Assembly: GCA_032622095.1 (NCBI GenBank)
Contig: CP136066.1
Coordinates: forward strand, 53,226,609-53,290,608
Reading direction: 5' to 3'
Length of the DNA: 64,000 nt
Source: Siphonodentalium dalli
Lineage: Eukaryota > Mollusca > Scaphopoda > Gadilida > Siphonodentaliidae
The notes under the pieces are model-generated. The model was not told where the DNA came from. It saw only the letters and a list, made by a program, of their open reading frames with translations, and ran no database searches. Both the position numbers and the translations under genes were made by a program. Shown here piece after piece: positions 33,196 to 45,136 of this stretch (its first letter is position 1; the number at the start of each line of letters is the position of its first letter).

Positions 33196-35243
33196 TACGA
33201 CATGAACACAGACATGCGGTTTTATATATATATTTCATACAAAGCATGTGGTATTGTTATAGTGGCAAGTGCGTCCATATGCTTCCGACATACAATATGG
33301 CAATACATTTTAATCTATTAATTCGTTAATGGTACTAAGTTCAATCGTGGCTATATCTAAATTTCACAATGCGTTCCAAAGTAGGGATCTGTCGAAATTC
33401 CGTTAGTGGTACTATTTTCAATCATGGCCAGTTCTTAATTTCACATTGCGTTCCAGAGTTGGGATAAATCTATATTCCGCCCATATGGTTGCGACATTGA
33501 TCAACGCATCCTAGAATGCAAACTGAAAGTCAGTTATTGATCTAGTATCGCAGTTTAAAAATGATTGATGTAGGAACGTATTGAAAAAATAAAAAATACA
33601 GTCTTAAAGTTATGACATAACCAGTAATTTGGTTCAATATTTTCGATGCTACCTGGTATGACTGCCATGAATTTTGGTGCCAATGGTGTTTGGAGTCTAT
33701 TAAATTTAAGCAGATATGGCAATTATTGCAAGAAAATTACAATATATGTCGCAAAGATGCTTACGGTTTCCATGTTTTGTGGTTAAATCAATGAGCCTTG
33801 AACTTGAAATTTGGCGTTTTCAATGCAGAAACAGTGTTAGGCACCACCCATTTTGGAGGGATGAACGGTGGAGGGGGCAGATAGAATATGTTGGTCAAGC
33901 GATTGCGCAACGATAACATTCTGAAAACTAACAACTCACGATCGCGGTTTTGTGTATTTATTCCATACCAAGCGTGCGATATTGGTTTAATGTCAATTTC
34001 ATCCATATGATTGCGGCATATATATATTAATAGTCTGTCCATCAGTTAGTGGTACTATTTTCAATCGTGGCTAGTTCTTATTTTCTAAACATAATCTCAT
34101 ATGTGTTAATGGCCGATAGTTTACGACACACCTGTGACCGCATAAGGATAACACTTAGGGTATTTGACTGATCCTGTTATTATTTTTGTGTTTGATTGTT
34201 TATTTCCAGCCATTATGACATGGTAAAAGGAAAATATATAACATTTTATGACATGCATAATGTAGAACATACGTACACATATATACAAGTATCCATCCGC
34301 GAACATATTAAATGAATACAGTTTCGATTACCATCGACGCTTGCTTATATAACCATACCCCAAAATATAAAGAATCAATATATACCATGTAAAAGTAAAC
34401 TTAGTTCACGGTCTAACTGCGAATGCTCGAGTGACTTTGTTTTGATTATGGTGCTCGACAATATGTCATGGGTCGAGAAATAGGGGGCTACTATAATAGA
34501 GTATACTCATGTATAAGAGGTAGTTAAGTCATCAAATATCGAATAGGCATAACACAATATGCATTACGTCTTAACGGGGACTGGTTGATAACTGGTTAGC
34601 ATGAAAATTGTCAGTTGTGATCCTTAAATATACCACGCCATCTGCCTCAGTTGTCTTCATATCGCTTCATGCCTATGCGTATGAATTTTGCGAGATTTTT
34701 CAGGTGAATAAGATCTGTAGAGTTCAAAAGTTTATAGAGATAATCAATGGATCCATTTGTCCAATACTCATTAAGCTATTGCACTCGTCCGACATACTGG
34801 CAAAAGTTACTCACGCATGCGGTATTGTGTATATATTCTATACTAAGCGCGAGATATTGATATAGTGTCAAGTGTATCCATATACTTGCGACATACAATA
34901 TGGCAATATTTTGTCCATCCGTTTGTGGTACTATTTTCAAACATGGCCAGTTCTTAATTTCACATTGCGTTCCAGACTTGAGATAAATCAATATTCCGCC
35001 TAAATGGTTGCGACATTGATCAACGCACCCTACATGGCCTACAGACTTAAAAGTCCTTTATTTATGTAGTAGCGCATTGTACAAATTATTGATGTATATA
35101 AACACATTAAACAAATGCAGCATTAAAGTTGTAACATAACCAGTAATTGGGTACAGTTTTCTCGACTCTACTTGTATGACTGAATTTAGATGCTGATGGT
35201 GTTTGGTGTCTAATAAATTTAACCCTTTACCCAACAGGAGGGC

Positions 35244-35320
35244 CCTGTGCCAATGCATTCTCTTATATATGCGAGTCGACCATAGGTCGCCTCGCATATA
35301 TAAGAGAATGCATTGGCTTA
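35244..35320. repeat. ~75-bp hairpin, family copy 3
   Basis: 'ccctgtgccaatgcattctc' then a near-perfect dyad to 'gagaatgcattggcttaaca'. Lies within the 392-bp piggyBac-type element. Confidence 0.9.
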
Positions 35321-35394
35321 ACACATTAAAAATTATAAAATTGTTAAAGAATGTAAGAAAAAATGGTAAAAAGTGTTAAAAAAAAGATTTTTTT

Positions 35395-35470
35395 AGGCCA
35401 ATGCATTCTCTTATATATGCGAGGCGACCTATGGTCGACTCGCATATATAAGAGAATGCATTGGCACAGG
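35395..35470. repeat. ~75-bp hairpin, family copy 4 (inverted)
   Basis: Same unit as copy 3 but in reverse: ends 'gcattggcacaggg'. Copies 3 and 4 are separated by ~75 bp of A/T-rich spacer, giving a hairpin of hairpins. Confidence 0.9.
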
Positions 35471-36074
35471 GCATAACTGTAACTATCACAATGTGGTCAA
35501 GGAGCCTGTTCCAATGATATCCATATTTGTATGGTTCTATTGAGACAGACCGAAGATATTTTAGGCTGTTGAAGCTTTATTTGGCCGGTTTTGGCCGGTT
35601 TGTTGGCTAAAGGGTTAAGCAGATGTGCCACTTATCGCAAGAACAATACAAATAAAGTCAAAATATATGAGTTTAGAACTGGAAATGTTGCGCCTTCGTT
35701 GAATAAACAGTGTTAGGCAATACGAATCTTGTAGGCATGGAAAGACAATGGTGGGGGAGGGTAAGTTAAAATATTGCGGTCGAGTGTGAAGGTAAATATA
35801 TGTGGTTACTGGCCTATAGTTTGTGACATTCCTGCGATCACGGAAGTATAACAAATAGGGTATTTGACTGATTGTGCTGTCCTTACTAATTTCAGTCGTC
35901 CGATATCCTGACAACAGTAACATACGCGTGCGGTTTTTTGTATATATTCCATACCAAGCGATGTTGATATATTTATCAAATGTATGCATGCGTTCATATG
36001 CTTGCTACATACACTATTGTGTGAGTCTGTCAAACCGCTAATGGTACTATTTTCAATCGTGGTTAGTTCTTAAT

Positions 36075-36461
36075 AGAGACCTTTCGCAAACATCACTATT
36101 ACGATTACGGATAGGATATATTGTCCTAGTAAGGCTGACACCATCACAATTTACCAACGATGGCTAATTGGTGAGACGGCATATGCCCTCTTTATTCAGT
36201 TACACATATATTTGATGGAAAAAATAATGTGTGTCTCTTTGAGATCCCAAGTTCTTATCCGTGTGTAATACACCACACCGATAATGTTAGAGCGCGTCCC
36301 CAAGCAGGACCGATGGCACATTATTGACACATGTGTGCATATTTAAACTGTGTGTGGTATATTTCGTGAATTTTCGTGAGCATAAGAATCGAATTTTTGC
36401 CGTATATTGGCAGGATATTTCCATATCCGTAATCGTATTCGTGATTTTGCGAAAGGTCTCT
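36075..36461. mobile_element. 387-bp terminal-inverted-repeat MITE (copy A)
   Basis: Ends AGAGACCTTTCGCAAA and the reverse complement TTTTGCGAAAGGTCTCT, with terminal similarity continuing for about 38 bp ('gattacggata'). Flanks show a 3-bp AAT duplication (36072-36074, 36462-36464). The related uninterrupted repeat near 34955 reads 'agttcttaatttcacattg', consistent with insertion there. Superfamily unresolved: 3-bp duplication suggests PIF/Harbinger, but a TA reading would suggest Tc1/mariner. Confidence 0.75.
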
Positions 36462-39022
36462 AATGTCACAATGCGTTCACGGGTTAGCTATGTTGATATT
36501 CCGGGAAATGTGCCTATATGATTGCGACATGTAGCATGGTGTTGTACCGTCAAACTATGAACTGTACTGTACTATGTGAAGATGCCATGAACTCAGCCGA
36601 CTCCCTCCAACTTATGCACAGAAACATAGTTAGCTCATAATTCAATAGGCGTTGAATATGTTGGGACTATATATATGACTCAACGTATCAACATATCCTG
36701 AACTATACATCACACTCAGCTGTAAAGCTCTTTTCAAACACGGAAAGAAATTTCATTATTTTCTTTATCGATGTCAAAGCAATTTCGTCGACTTGATTTG
36801 ATAACGCAGGAATATTCAAAAGCGAATATTATAATAAGTGTACTTTGGATCGCAAACCGCCATGTTGATTTAATCTACGTGCGCTGTATAATTTTTGAAA
36901 ATATACTTGATAGTCATGGTATGAATTGATTGTTGAAAAGTGTGTTTGTACATTATAGGACAATAGCGAATATTCCTGGGAGAGATAATACAGACACAGG
37001 GGTGGCGTTCGTATTATCTCAGTTTATTGATTGGATGTTGGCGAGATTCTTCTATATCATTTCGTCTTTAGAGTTGCTTCGAGATGAGCAAACTTATTCT
37101 TCTGATCCACCGCAGTTGTTTTTGACCTATTGTAATAGTGTCTATAAAATTTCCTACGTCATACTTAGATTCGTTAAGAAATCTTAGTTGTGTAACTCGG
37201 TATTTTCAATTGTTCTAAACACAAAAGGGCGGAACTGTCTTCCGATCAGGTGATATCTATGTCCTGTTTTTCTCAGGTATAAAAGCTAATGAGCTCTAAA
37301 TAGTCAATTTTCTTTTGTACCATGTTGAAAAACGATGGTTATTATGGTGGCCCATTACAGAGGTCGCACTTTCATCGCATGGAATACAATGTAGACCACC
37401 GTATTGTATTCAATATGATAAAAGCGCGGCAGACTTTGTCGAATCTCCGATAAACTTAAAATAAAATCCGTATTGTTTACATATGGTCGAACTTTCATCT
37501 CCTAGAATAAAATGCACACAAGGTTGCCACGTTCGGCTTTCCGTAAATTGGGTTTGGAAATCCTAGTTACCAAGGGGAAATACGTGGATGACGTAATACT
37601 TATAATGTTATTGTCTTCGATTCGATGAAGGCGGAACGACTTCACGGTGTATATGGGGCTATTATAGAGTAATCTCTGAACTACTATAGAGCAAATGTGA
37701 GCTTGTTGGTACCAAACTTGCGGGCAGATTTCCATTCTGGTACCTGAAAACTCATGATAGAAAGCTGGAGTCCACAGCTTTAAAACTCAAATATGGGCGG
37801 AAGTACCACTGTCCTTACGATAATAAGATGCGTCTAAATATTGGGGGTAGGGTTAATACGGTGGACGTTGTTCACGCTTCCTTGAAAATTATGAACCGAA
37901 TGTGACATTGGTTTTTTCTGAAGATCAAAGGTCGATGCATGATCGAAAATACTTATCTCATTCTGGGATATCGAGACAAAATAATATTCTTTTTATTTCT
38001 AATTAAATACATTACCATATAATTATTTTTGGTATGTACTGGTATCTATGGACCAGGAATATTGTCAAATGTACCCAGTGTGCCATGTCATAGCTTACTA
38101 AAGATGTTGATGCTACTTACGCCCAATGGAAAAACGACGTTAATAACCACAAATTGTCCTGTTATTCACAAGACAGATATTTTGAAGCGAGGTATTAACT
38201 GGTACTGTGGACATATTACAGTCACTTGTTCCTTGGTGTGAACCCGATTGTCCATATTGCTTCTGACACGATCTTAGTTCATGAGTACATGTTATTGGGG
38301 TTGAGATACATACATGTAGACCAGTATATTGATTTTTGTTGTTGTCTAAATGTATGTATGTCGTCATTCGGTTCTTGTATTTGAGATAAAGCGTCAGCTG
38401 TAATGCATCTGCTATAATGCCAAAGTGATGTTATTCAGGTTTCGTAGTGGTGAAGACTACCATAACATAATAATAACGCACTACGTTATTCGAAAACTTA
38501 CTCATTACCAGTTCAAATTACATGCTTTCAATAACAGGGCGTGGCACATACCTTAAATTGGTGCATATATATACGGCCACGCATCTAAACATATTCAGTA
38601 CCATTGATACCAGATGGGGTGATTTTAGTGGCCAAAACATTGGGATGGGTTCACATGAAAACCCACCCACACACGGATGGGGGCTGTGGCCGCGCGTAAG
38701 TATTAACCCCTTACTTTCCACAATTTCAATATTGTCACAATCTTACCACGAAGAACTCCACATATGTCGGTATGGTGGAACTAACTATAGATTCGCGAAG
38801 TAATAAAGAATATTGCCCAACATATCCTGGCAATTAACCCTCGATATGTCATCATCGCCGATTATATATTCGCCGCCAATGAAGCGAACAACCCGAACCG
38901 CCCACGTGGCGTCTAATTATGATTATTGTAGTGGCCATGCAGCATAGTGATTGTGTCTCATGAAAACCCATGCACGTCATTCCTTGTGCGCAAGTTAATT
39001 TTAATGTACACTCAGCACTGTA

Positions 39023-40250
39023 TGGGCAAATACTCAAGTTATGCCTTTTCAATGATGTTTATAAAAAACTCAATTTAACAAGTCCTTCCATTTGTATATT
39101 CATTTTGTAGAATACAAAATTCTGATTACAGAGCAGCAAACATTTTCCAATACGTTGAGTATTTCTCGAGTTATGTGCCTCCAAAATTGGGAGTTTGTCT
39201 AATTGCGGAGACTCAATTTCTAAGAATTAGCTAAAATCCATATTTTATTGTCCAGTATTTAAAAAAAAGGATATCTTGCTGTTGTATTAATTTCCTAACT
39301 AGATTGTGCACAAAAATGATTACTTTATGCATCTATGATTGAGAAAACAAAAATGTTCTTAAGCAAAATGAGTGTTCCACTGTATAGCCAATTTTGCCTT
39401 GTGACACAGAACTGGTATGATGAAATACCATATTTGAAGTAATACATCGATACATTGATATCCATATGCCTTGTATTTCTAAAAACCTCTTAAATATACT
39501 AGGTTAAATACACTGTGTTGGAAATTTCTAAACACAGTTGTGCCAACAAAAAACAGTTATGGCCTTATGAATCCTTAGTTTTGAATATTTTCCAAAAAAT
39601 GCCATGTTGGACTGTTTTTGGATGTTTTTGTCCCTTTTAAAAGGTATTTTTGTGCACAAATAGTAAACAACAATGAACACAATTAGTGTTTAATGTGTAT
39701 AATCATTTGAACGTTCCTCCTAAAACACTTATGTTGGAAAAAATAGGATTACATTGATTAATCATGCAGGGAATATGGATTTATATTTATTGAGTTGTAT
39801 GACCTCAAATATCCTATTTCATCACGCCGGTTCTCGATCACAGGCAAATTTGGCTGTCCATGTAATGGGAGACACAATTTGTTTAAGAACATTTATTTTT
39901 ATTTTTGTCTTCTCAATCATATATGCATAAGGAAATCATTTTTGTTTGTGCACAATCTAGAGAAGGCATTAATAAAACAACAAGAGATCCCTTCATTTTT
40001 CTTTAGTTTTCAAAATACAAGACCACAAATAATGGAGTTTAGCTAATTTTGAGAAATTGCGGCTCTGAAATTAGACAAACTCCCAATTTTGGAGGCAAAT
40101 AACTCGAGAAATAATGAACGTATCTGGGAAAAGTTTTCTGTTCTGTATTCAGGATTGTTGTCTACGCACTTTATGGATATACAAATGGAAGGCCTTGTGA
40201 AATATTATTTTATAAACATTGTTGAAAAGCCATAAATCGAGTATTTTACC
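39023..40250. repeat. 1.2-kb foldback: two ~480-bp inverted arms (copy A)
   Basis: Left arm from 'gggcaaatactcaagttatg' and right arm ending 'cataaatcgagtattttacc' are inverted relatives over roughly 480 bp, sharing 'cctccaaaattgggagtttg', 'ctagattgtgcacaaa' and 'ttccatttgtatat' in reverse. Arm similarity is about 75-80% by eye. The centre (about 39500-39770) has no inverted partner. No ORF of note; probably a decayed foldback transposon or long-TIR element. Confidence 0.75.
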
Positions 40251-40680
40251 AAAGTTTGAAAAATTTATTTCACAAAATTGACAAATTCATCAATTTCGCC
40301 TTTCTTGATTCTTTTTTTTATTTTTAGCATGTTGCTTGTGATTGGCTAATGTACTTATTCCCCAATGAGAAACTTTTTGTTGCAAATAGTTTGAGGGAAA
40401 GCCACAAATGCACTGGACTTTTAACATAATACTAAAGTTCTGGTGTTGCCAATGATATAATTGCTCTAAGCTCTTGCGTCACTGCGCGTGCCGGTAATAA
40501 ACGTGAGTCTTGCTAAATCATGAGGCCGCGAATTTAGGGGCTAATTGTGTTATAAATATATATATTAAATTTATAATACTTTCCAAATATACGTGATTAA
40601 ATCTTGTAAAATAGTTCATGGGAATCTGATGCAAGCATCTTCTTTTCTAGTATTATTATGGCAAGCACCGCCAACTATCC

Positions 40681-41280
40681 TTCGTCAGTTTGTTCAACTC
40701 AATGATCTTTTGATTACTACCAGCAGTTTGTTCCACCCTTTGAGAATGTTTGAATTATCTCTCTGTGCGCGCATCTTTGCATTTTCTTGTCTCTTATTTG
40801 CGTTTCTAATTGATATATTATCAACATTCACATCTTTCATTGGAGCGCAGATATGTGCCTGTATATATATGATTATTTGAGCAGTTATGATTGTCCCGCC
40901 AATTATTGAGTAGGTGTGAAACGACCAGGATCCGCGCTGGCCCGAAATTTATTTTTGTCAAATATTTTGCCAAATGAAAATATTTTTTGCCAAATGCTGT
41001 GAGAAGTTGCCAAATGATAACAGTTTCTACAACATTGTGTCTTGTATTTTGATTAATTCGACAATCGTTGCTTGAGCAGTTCATTATTAATACTTCTCGC
41101 CTCTATACTTGGGTGTATCATAGAACAATAAACCAACAGCATAACAATGAAATTGTAGAAGGGTTTCTTCGTCAGAAAGGCACATCGAAGCAAAGAGGCC
41201 TAGGATTAGCAATGTAAACACCACCACCAGACATACTAGCAAACCCTCCACCCGTCGATACTAATGATATCAGATTAACT
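40681..41280. repeat. Local direct duplication, left unit (600 bp)
   Basis: Begins TTCGTCAG and ends 'atcagattaact'. It recurs at 41769-42384 immediately after a truncated hAT end. Segment B has only one copy (about 58759-59359), so this duplication arose in copy A or was lost from B. Confidence 0.9.
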
Positions 41281-41768
41281 GCAAAATCCTAACATCTAGA
41301 CTAGCCTCAAGCCTTCCTACTGTTCGAAATTTCAAACCCTACACCCCCACTTAGGTTGGAAATTTTCCAACTGATGACAATTCCAATGACAATGTTGACC
41401 AATTGTATGACAATATTGTTTTCTTAAATTAACTAGAAGTTTTTGACTGGCCACGGGGGAGAGACCAGGACACAAGATTTCCAAGTGTTGGAAATTTCCA
41501 ACCTGTCACCCCCTAAGGTTGGAAAATTTCCAACTGATGACCATTTCTGTCAAAAATTTTGACAAAAAATAGGAACATATGCAAATATTGGTCGAAAAAC
41601 AATAAATTCCCCCAATAAATTGTTTTATAATCAAACTACAAGAACATTTTCAACCTATTGTTGGTGTGAAATTTCGTTGTGGCAGGTAAGAAATTTCCAA
41701 CTATTGAAAATATAGCTCTCTGCTGGGGGGTGAGACACCCCCCCCCCCCCCCTCTAGCCACATCCCTG
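41281..41768. mobile_element. Truncated hAT right end, 488 bp
   Basis: Matches the right part of the complete hAT element (from about 44645) and ends CCCTCTAGCCACATCCCTG. The next eight bases, TTCGTCAG, are also the first eight bases of the left duplicated unit at 40681, as if they were the hAT target duplication. The left boundary joins the flank at GCA microhomology (41281-41283). The left hAT terminus is missing. Confidence 0.8.
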
Positions 41769-42384
41769 TTCGTCAGTTTGTTCAACTCATTGATCTTTTG
41801 ATTACTACCAGCAGTTTGTTCCACCCTTTGAGAATGTTTGAATTATCTCTCTGTGAGCGCATCTTTGCATTTTCTTGTCTCTTATTTGCGTTTCTAATTG
41901 ATATATTATCAACATTCACATCTTTCATTGGAGCGCAGATATGTGCCTGTATATATATGATTATTTGAGCAGTTATGATTGTCCCGCCAATCATTGAGTA
42001 GGTGTGAAACGACCAGGATCCGCGCTGGCCCGAAATTTATTTTTGTCAAATATTTTGCCAAATGAAAATATTTTTTGCCAAATGCTGTGAGAAGTTGCCA
42101 AATGATAACAGTTTCTACAACATTGTGTCTTGTATTTTGATTAATTCGACAATCGTTGCTTGAGCGGCCTTTGATATCGATAGGAAAGCAGTTCATTATT
42201 AATACTTCTCGCCTCTATACTTGGGTGTATCATAGAACAATAAACCAACAGCATAACAATGAAATTGTAGAAGGGTTTCTTCGTCAGAAAGGCACATTGA
42301 AACAAAGAGGATTAGCAATATAAACACCACCACCAGACATACTAGCAAACCCTCCACCCGTCGATACTAATGATATCAGACTAA
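41769..42384. repeat. Local direct duplication, right unit
   Basis: Second copy of the 40681-41280 unit, with a ~22-bp extra segment ('ggcctttgatatcgatagga') near 42165 that is absent from the left unit and from segment B. Confidence 0.85.
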
Positions 42385-43329
42385 CTGCATCTTGATAGAG
42401 GTTTTACTTTTCATAACCTTATAAATCACCACCAATATTATCATTATTGAACGAGTTTCCTGATATGAGAGGTACTGGTTGACAAGTATTATTAAACATT
42501 CTTTTTAAATAAAAAGTGACTTGCCAAATTTTTTGCCAATTGAAAATATTGTGAATTATTTTTGCCATTGGCAAATTTGGCAAGTGATAGCTCGAACCCT
42601 GGAAACGACCCCATGGAATGAATGACCAGCCAATTATAAGTTCTCAATCAGATCACAAATATTCGAACGCATCTCTTCGCTACAAAGAAAGGTGCGAATA
42701 TTGAAAATTACGCACGGTTTCATCAATAGAGGTGTGCTATAAATAGAGGATCTACAACGAGTCCCCAATTTATAGCGGAATTTACAAAACGAGTACAGTA
42801 AATTAGGTCTGAACTAATTTACTGGACGAGTTTTGTAAATGCTACTATAAACTCTGGACGAGTTGTATACGCTATTTATTACATGATCCAAAACCTCGCC
42901 AAAACATACTTAAATCAACAAATGGGATGCGAAACTAGCATCGGTTTCTGTGAGGCATGCGATGACGATTCACGTAACTATATTCGTTGTTTGCCCGCAT
43001 AAATAAATAGTCCCAGATAAATAAAGACTCTTTTGTGTATTTAATGGCGTATATTTAATGACATAACTTTTCAAACTCATTATTTATTATAGTTTGTTGG
43101 AAAAAATATTGGAAGCCATAGTATTGGGGACATATCGTTCGGTATGTAAACAAACATTGAATGGAATAAGCGTAGGATCATGTAATAAAATAAAATAGTA
43201 ACACCAGGAGTACACGGAGAGGCTGCTATGGGCATATGCAACTACCGTAGATACAGAGACGGATCAGATAGTTATTTAAAACCAATTGAAGTTAAATGAA
43301 ATATTTTTGGCAACATACAGTATTGAAAT

Positions 43330-43470
43330 GACATACATGTATCACTCCTTCCCCTCTCTCCCATTTGTAAATATGTGCATAGTATTGTTATTTCTTAATG
43401 TATATATGTTAAATGTATCTCAATATTCATGTTTTGTGAGTTTGGAGAATAAACTTGATTGATTGAAGGT
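43330..43470 (+). other. Probable LINE 3' tail (copy A)
   Basis: 'tttggagaataaacttgatt' followed by 'gattga' is the kind of short repeated tail that ends CR1/L2-type LINE 3' UTRs. No coding part adjoins it. The same tail is in segment B near 60300-60440. Confidence 0.4.
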
Positions 43471-43894
43471 CTGGTATGTGACCATATATTTGTTTACATA
43501 ACCGTTCACAATGAAACATACGACAACGTTGAATGTACCATTAAAGTTGTTGAAAAGTAATTAATTACATTGTCGAGTGATTGTAATTAATTACTGTGTG
43601 TTTGAAAGAAATTGTATTTGAAATTGAAATTTTGGGTAAGTAATTGACCCTTCCCCAGCTGCTGTAATTATTTAGGTAACACAATTAAAATAAATGGCGC
43701 TTCATTTGGCGTCTTTAATACATTATACGTCAAATTGATACATATAATTCAAGGAAACCGAATATGTACCACAATTTTTCCATCATGCAATAAACAACGG
43801 CCCAATCGCCGAGCTAAACTCTCTTTATTAATTGTCAACAGTCATGGAATACTAACACGAAACGCTCTTTATAAATTAATATAATATGCACAGT

Positions 43895-45136
43895 CAGGGA
43901 TGTGGCTAGAGGGTCTCCGCTGGGGGGGTGTCCACCTTGGGAATTTCCAACTGCACCCCCCCTTGAGTCGGAATCACACCAACACAACTTTTTACATAAT
44001 TCCATTTGCACCCCCCCCCCCCTTGAGTCGGAATCACACCAACACAACTTTTTACATAATTCCATTTGCACCCCCCCCCCCTTGAGTCGGAATCGCACCA
44101 ACACAACTTTTTTGCATAATTCCATTTGCACCCCCCCCCCCCTCACCTTGTACGGTACCTCATGCTCAGGCCTAATTTCCTATATATTCATAAGCCATGC
44201 TTCTATTTTCCCAATATGAGAACATAAAGATATTTTAACCTGAAAATTGCCCCAAAAAAAACAACTAGTGATCTAATTCCAGACAAATGCACGCAGCTAC
44301 CGACAACAGACCAGGAAATACTGGGCCGACCATGGTTGTTTGGCCCGGTGTGAGAAAATTTTGAAAACTATATACAAGAAAATCGCAAATCCTAGCATCT
44401 AGACTGGCCTCAACTGAAGCTTTCCTAGTGTTGGAAATTTCAAACCTCATGCTCCCCCTCAGGTTGGAAAATTCTTCAACTGATGACCATTTATGTCTAC
44501 AAGTTTGACCAAATGTAGTAAAATATTGTTTTGCTAAACTAATTAGCAGTTTTGTATTGGCCATGTGGATGGGGTAATGACACACGGGGCCGACCATGGT
44601 TCGGCCCGGTGTGCGAAAATTTTGAAATCTGAACAAGAAAATCGCAAAATCCTAACATCTAGACTAGCCTCAAGCCTTCCTACTGTTGGAAATTTCAAAC
44701 CCTACACCCCCATTTAGGTTGGAAAATTTCCAACTGATGACAATTCCAATGACAATGTTGACCAATTGTTTGACAATATTGTTTTCTTAAATTAACTAGA
44801 AGTTTTTGACTGGCCACGGGGGAGGGACCAGGACACAAGCTTTCCAAGTGTTGGAAATTTCCAACCTCTCACCCCCCTAAGGTTGGAAAATTTCCAACTG
44901 ATGTCCATTTCTGCCAAAAAAATTGACCAAAAATAGGAACATATGCAAATATTGGTCGAAAAACAATAAATTCCCCCCAATAAATTGTTTTATAATCAAA
45001 CTACAAGAACATTTTCAACCTATTGTTGGTGTGAAATTTCGTTGTGGCAGGTATGAAATTTCCAACTATTGAAAATATAGCTCTGTGCTGGGGGTGAGAC
45101 ACCCCCACACCCCCCCCCCCTCTAGCCACATCCCTG
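43895..45136. mobile_element. hAT-type non-autonomous element, 1,242 bp
   Basis: Terminal inverted repeats CAGGGATGTGGCTAGAGGG at both ends, flanked by a perfect 8-bp target duplication TGCACAGT (43887-43894, 45137-45144). Segment B at about 60856-60863 reads 'atatgcacagtacttcac', the uninterrupted empty site. These features define the hAT superfamily. Inside are three ~60-bp tandem units with C-runs (43954-44140) and two to three diverged copies of a module with 'ttggaaatttc(c)aa' and 'caactgatga'. No transposase ORF; a 123-codon minus ORF (44636-44265) is not recognised. Confidence 0.92.
43954..44140. repeat. Three ~60-bp tandem units within the hAT element
   Basis: Each unit is a C-run followed by 'ttgagtcggaatc(a/g)cacc', 'aacacaactttttacataat' (third unit 'tttttgcataat') and 'tccatttgca'. 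The long ORFs over it on both strands are repeat-derived. Confidence 0.9.

Larger units (their letters stand above)
35223..35614. mobile_element. piggyBac-type MITE, 392 bp
   Basis: TTAA at 35219-35222 and 35615-35618 flanks ends CCCTTTACCCAAC and (reversed) CCCTTTAGCCAAC, 12 of 13 matching. The paralogous repeat at about 33695-33715 reads 'ctattaaatttaagcagat' with a single uninterrupted TTAA, that is, an empty site. Inside are two copies of the 75-bp hairpin in opposite orientation (35244-35320, 35395-35470), so the element can fold into a cruciform. No transposase ORF. Confidence 0.8.
33215..36560. repeat. Diverged direct repeats of about 0.7-1.1 kb
   Basis: The phrases 'gcgacatacaatatggcaat' and 'ggtactattttcaa(t/a)c(g/a)tggc', then 'cacattgcgttcca', recur near 33290, 34015, 34890 and 36020. 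One unit is 33215-33930, another about 34810-35900 interrupted by a piggyBac-type insertion, and the last is interrupted by a 387-bp inverted-repeat element. No gene; ORFs within are accidental. Confidence 0.7.

Noticed and set aside
36930-39052. Paired ORFs of 60-95 codons conserved between segments A and B
   Set aside because: Conservation follows from a ~1% divergent recent duplication; changes fall freely at all codon positions and no domain is recognisable.
42560-42610. 'ggttcgagctat' (minus) as a tRNA B box
   Set aside because: Only a partial B-box match, and no A box or cloverleaf nearby.
43835-44219. 103-105 codon Cys/Gly/Pro-rich ORFs on both strands
   Set aside because: They translate a 60-bp tandem DNA repeat with C/G runs; repetitive peptides on both strands show they are not genes.
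41380-44760. Repeated CTGATGA motifs in the hAT-derived modules
   Set aside because: They are always followed by 'c(a/c)att', with no GAAA core; they only reflect the repeated hAT module.
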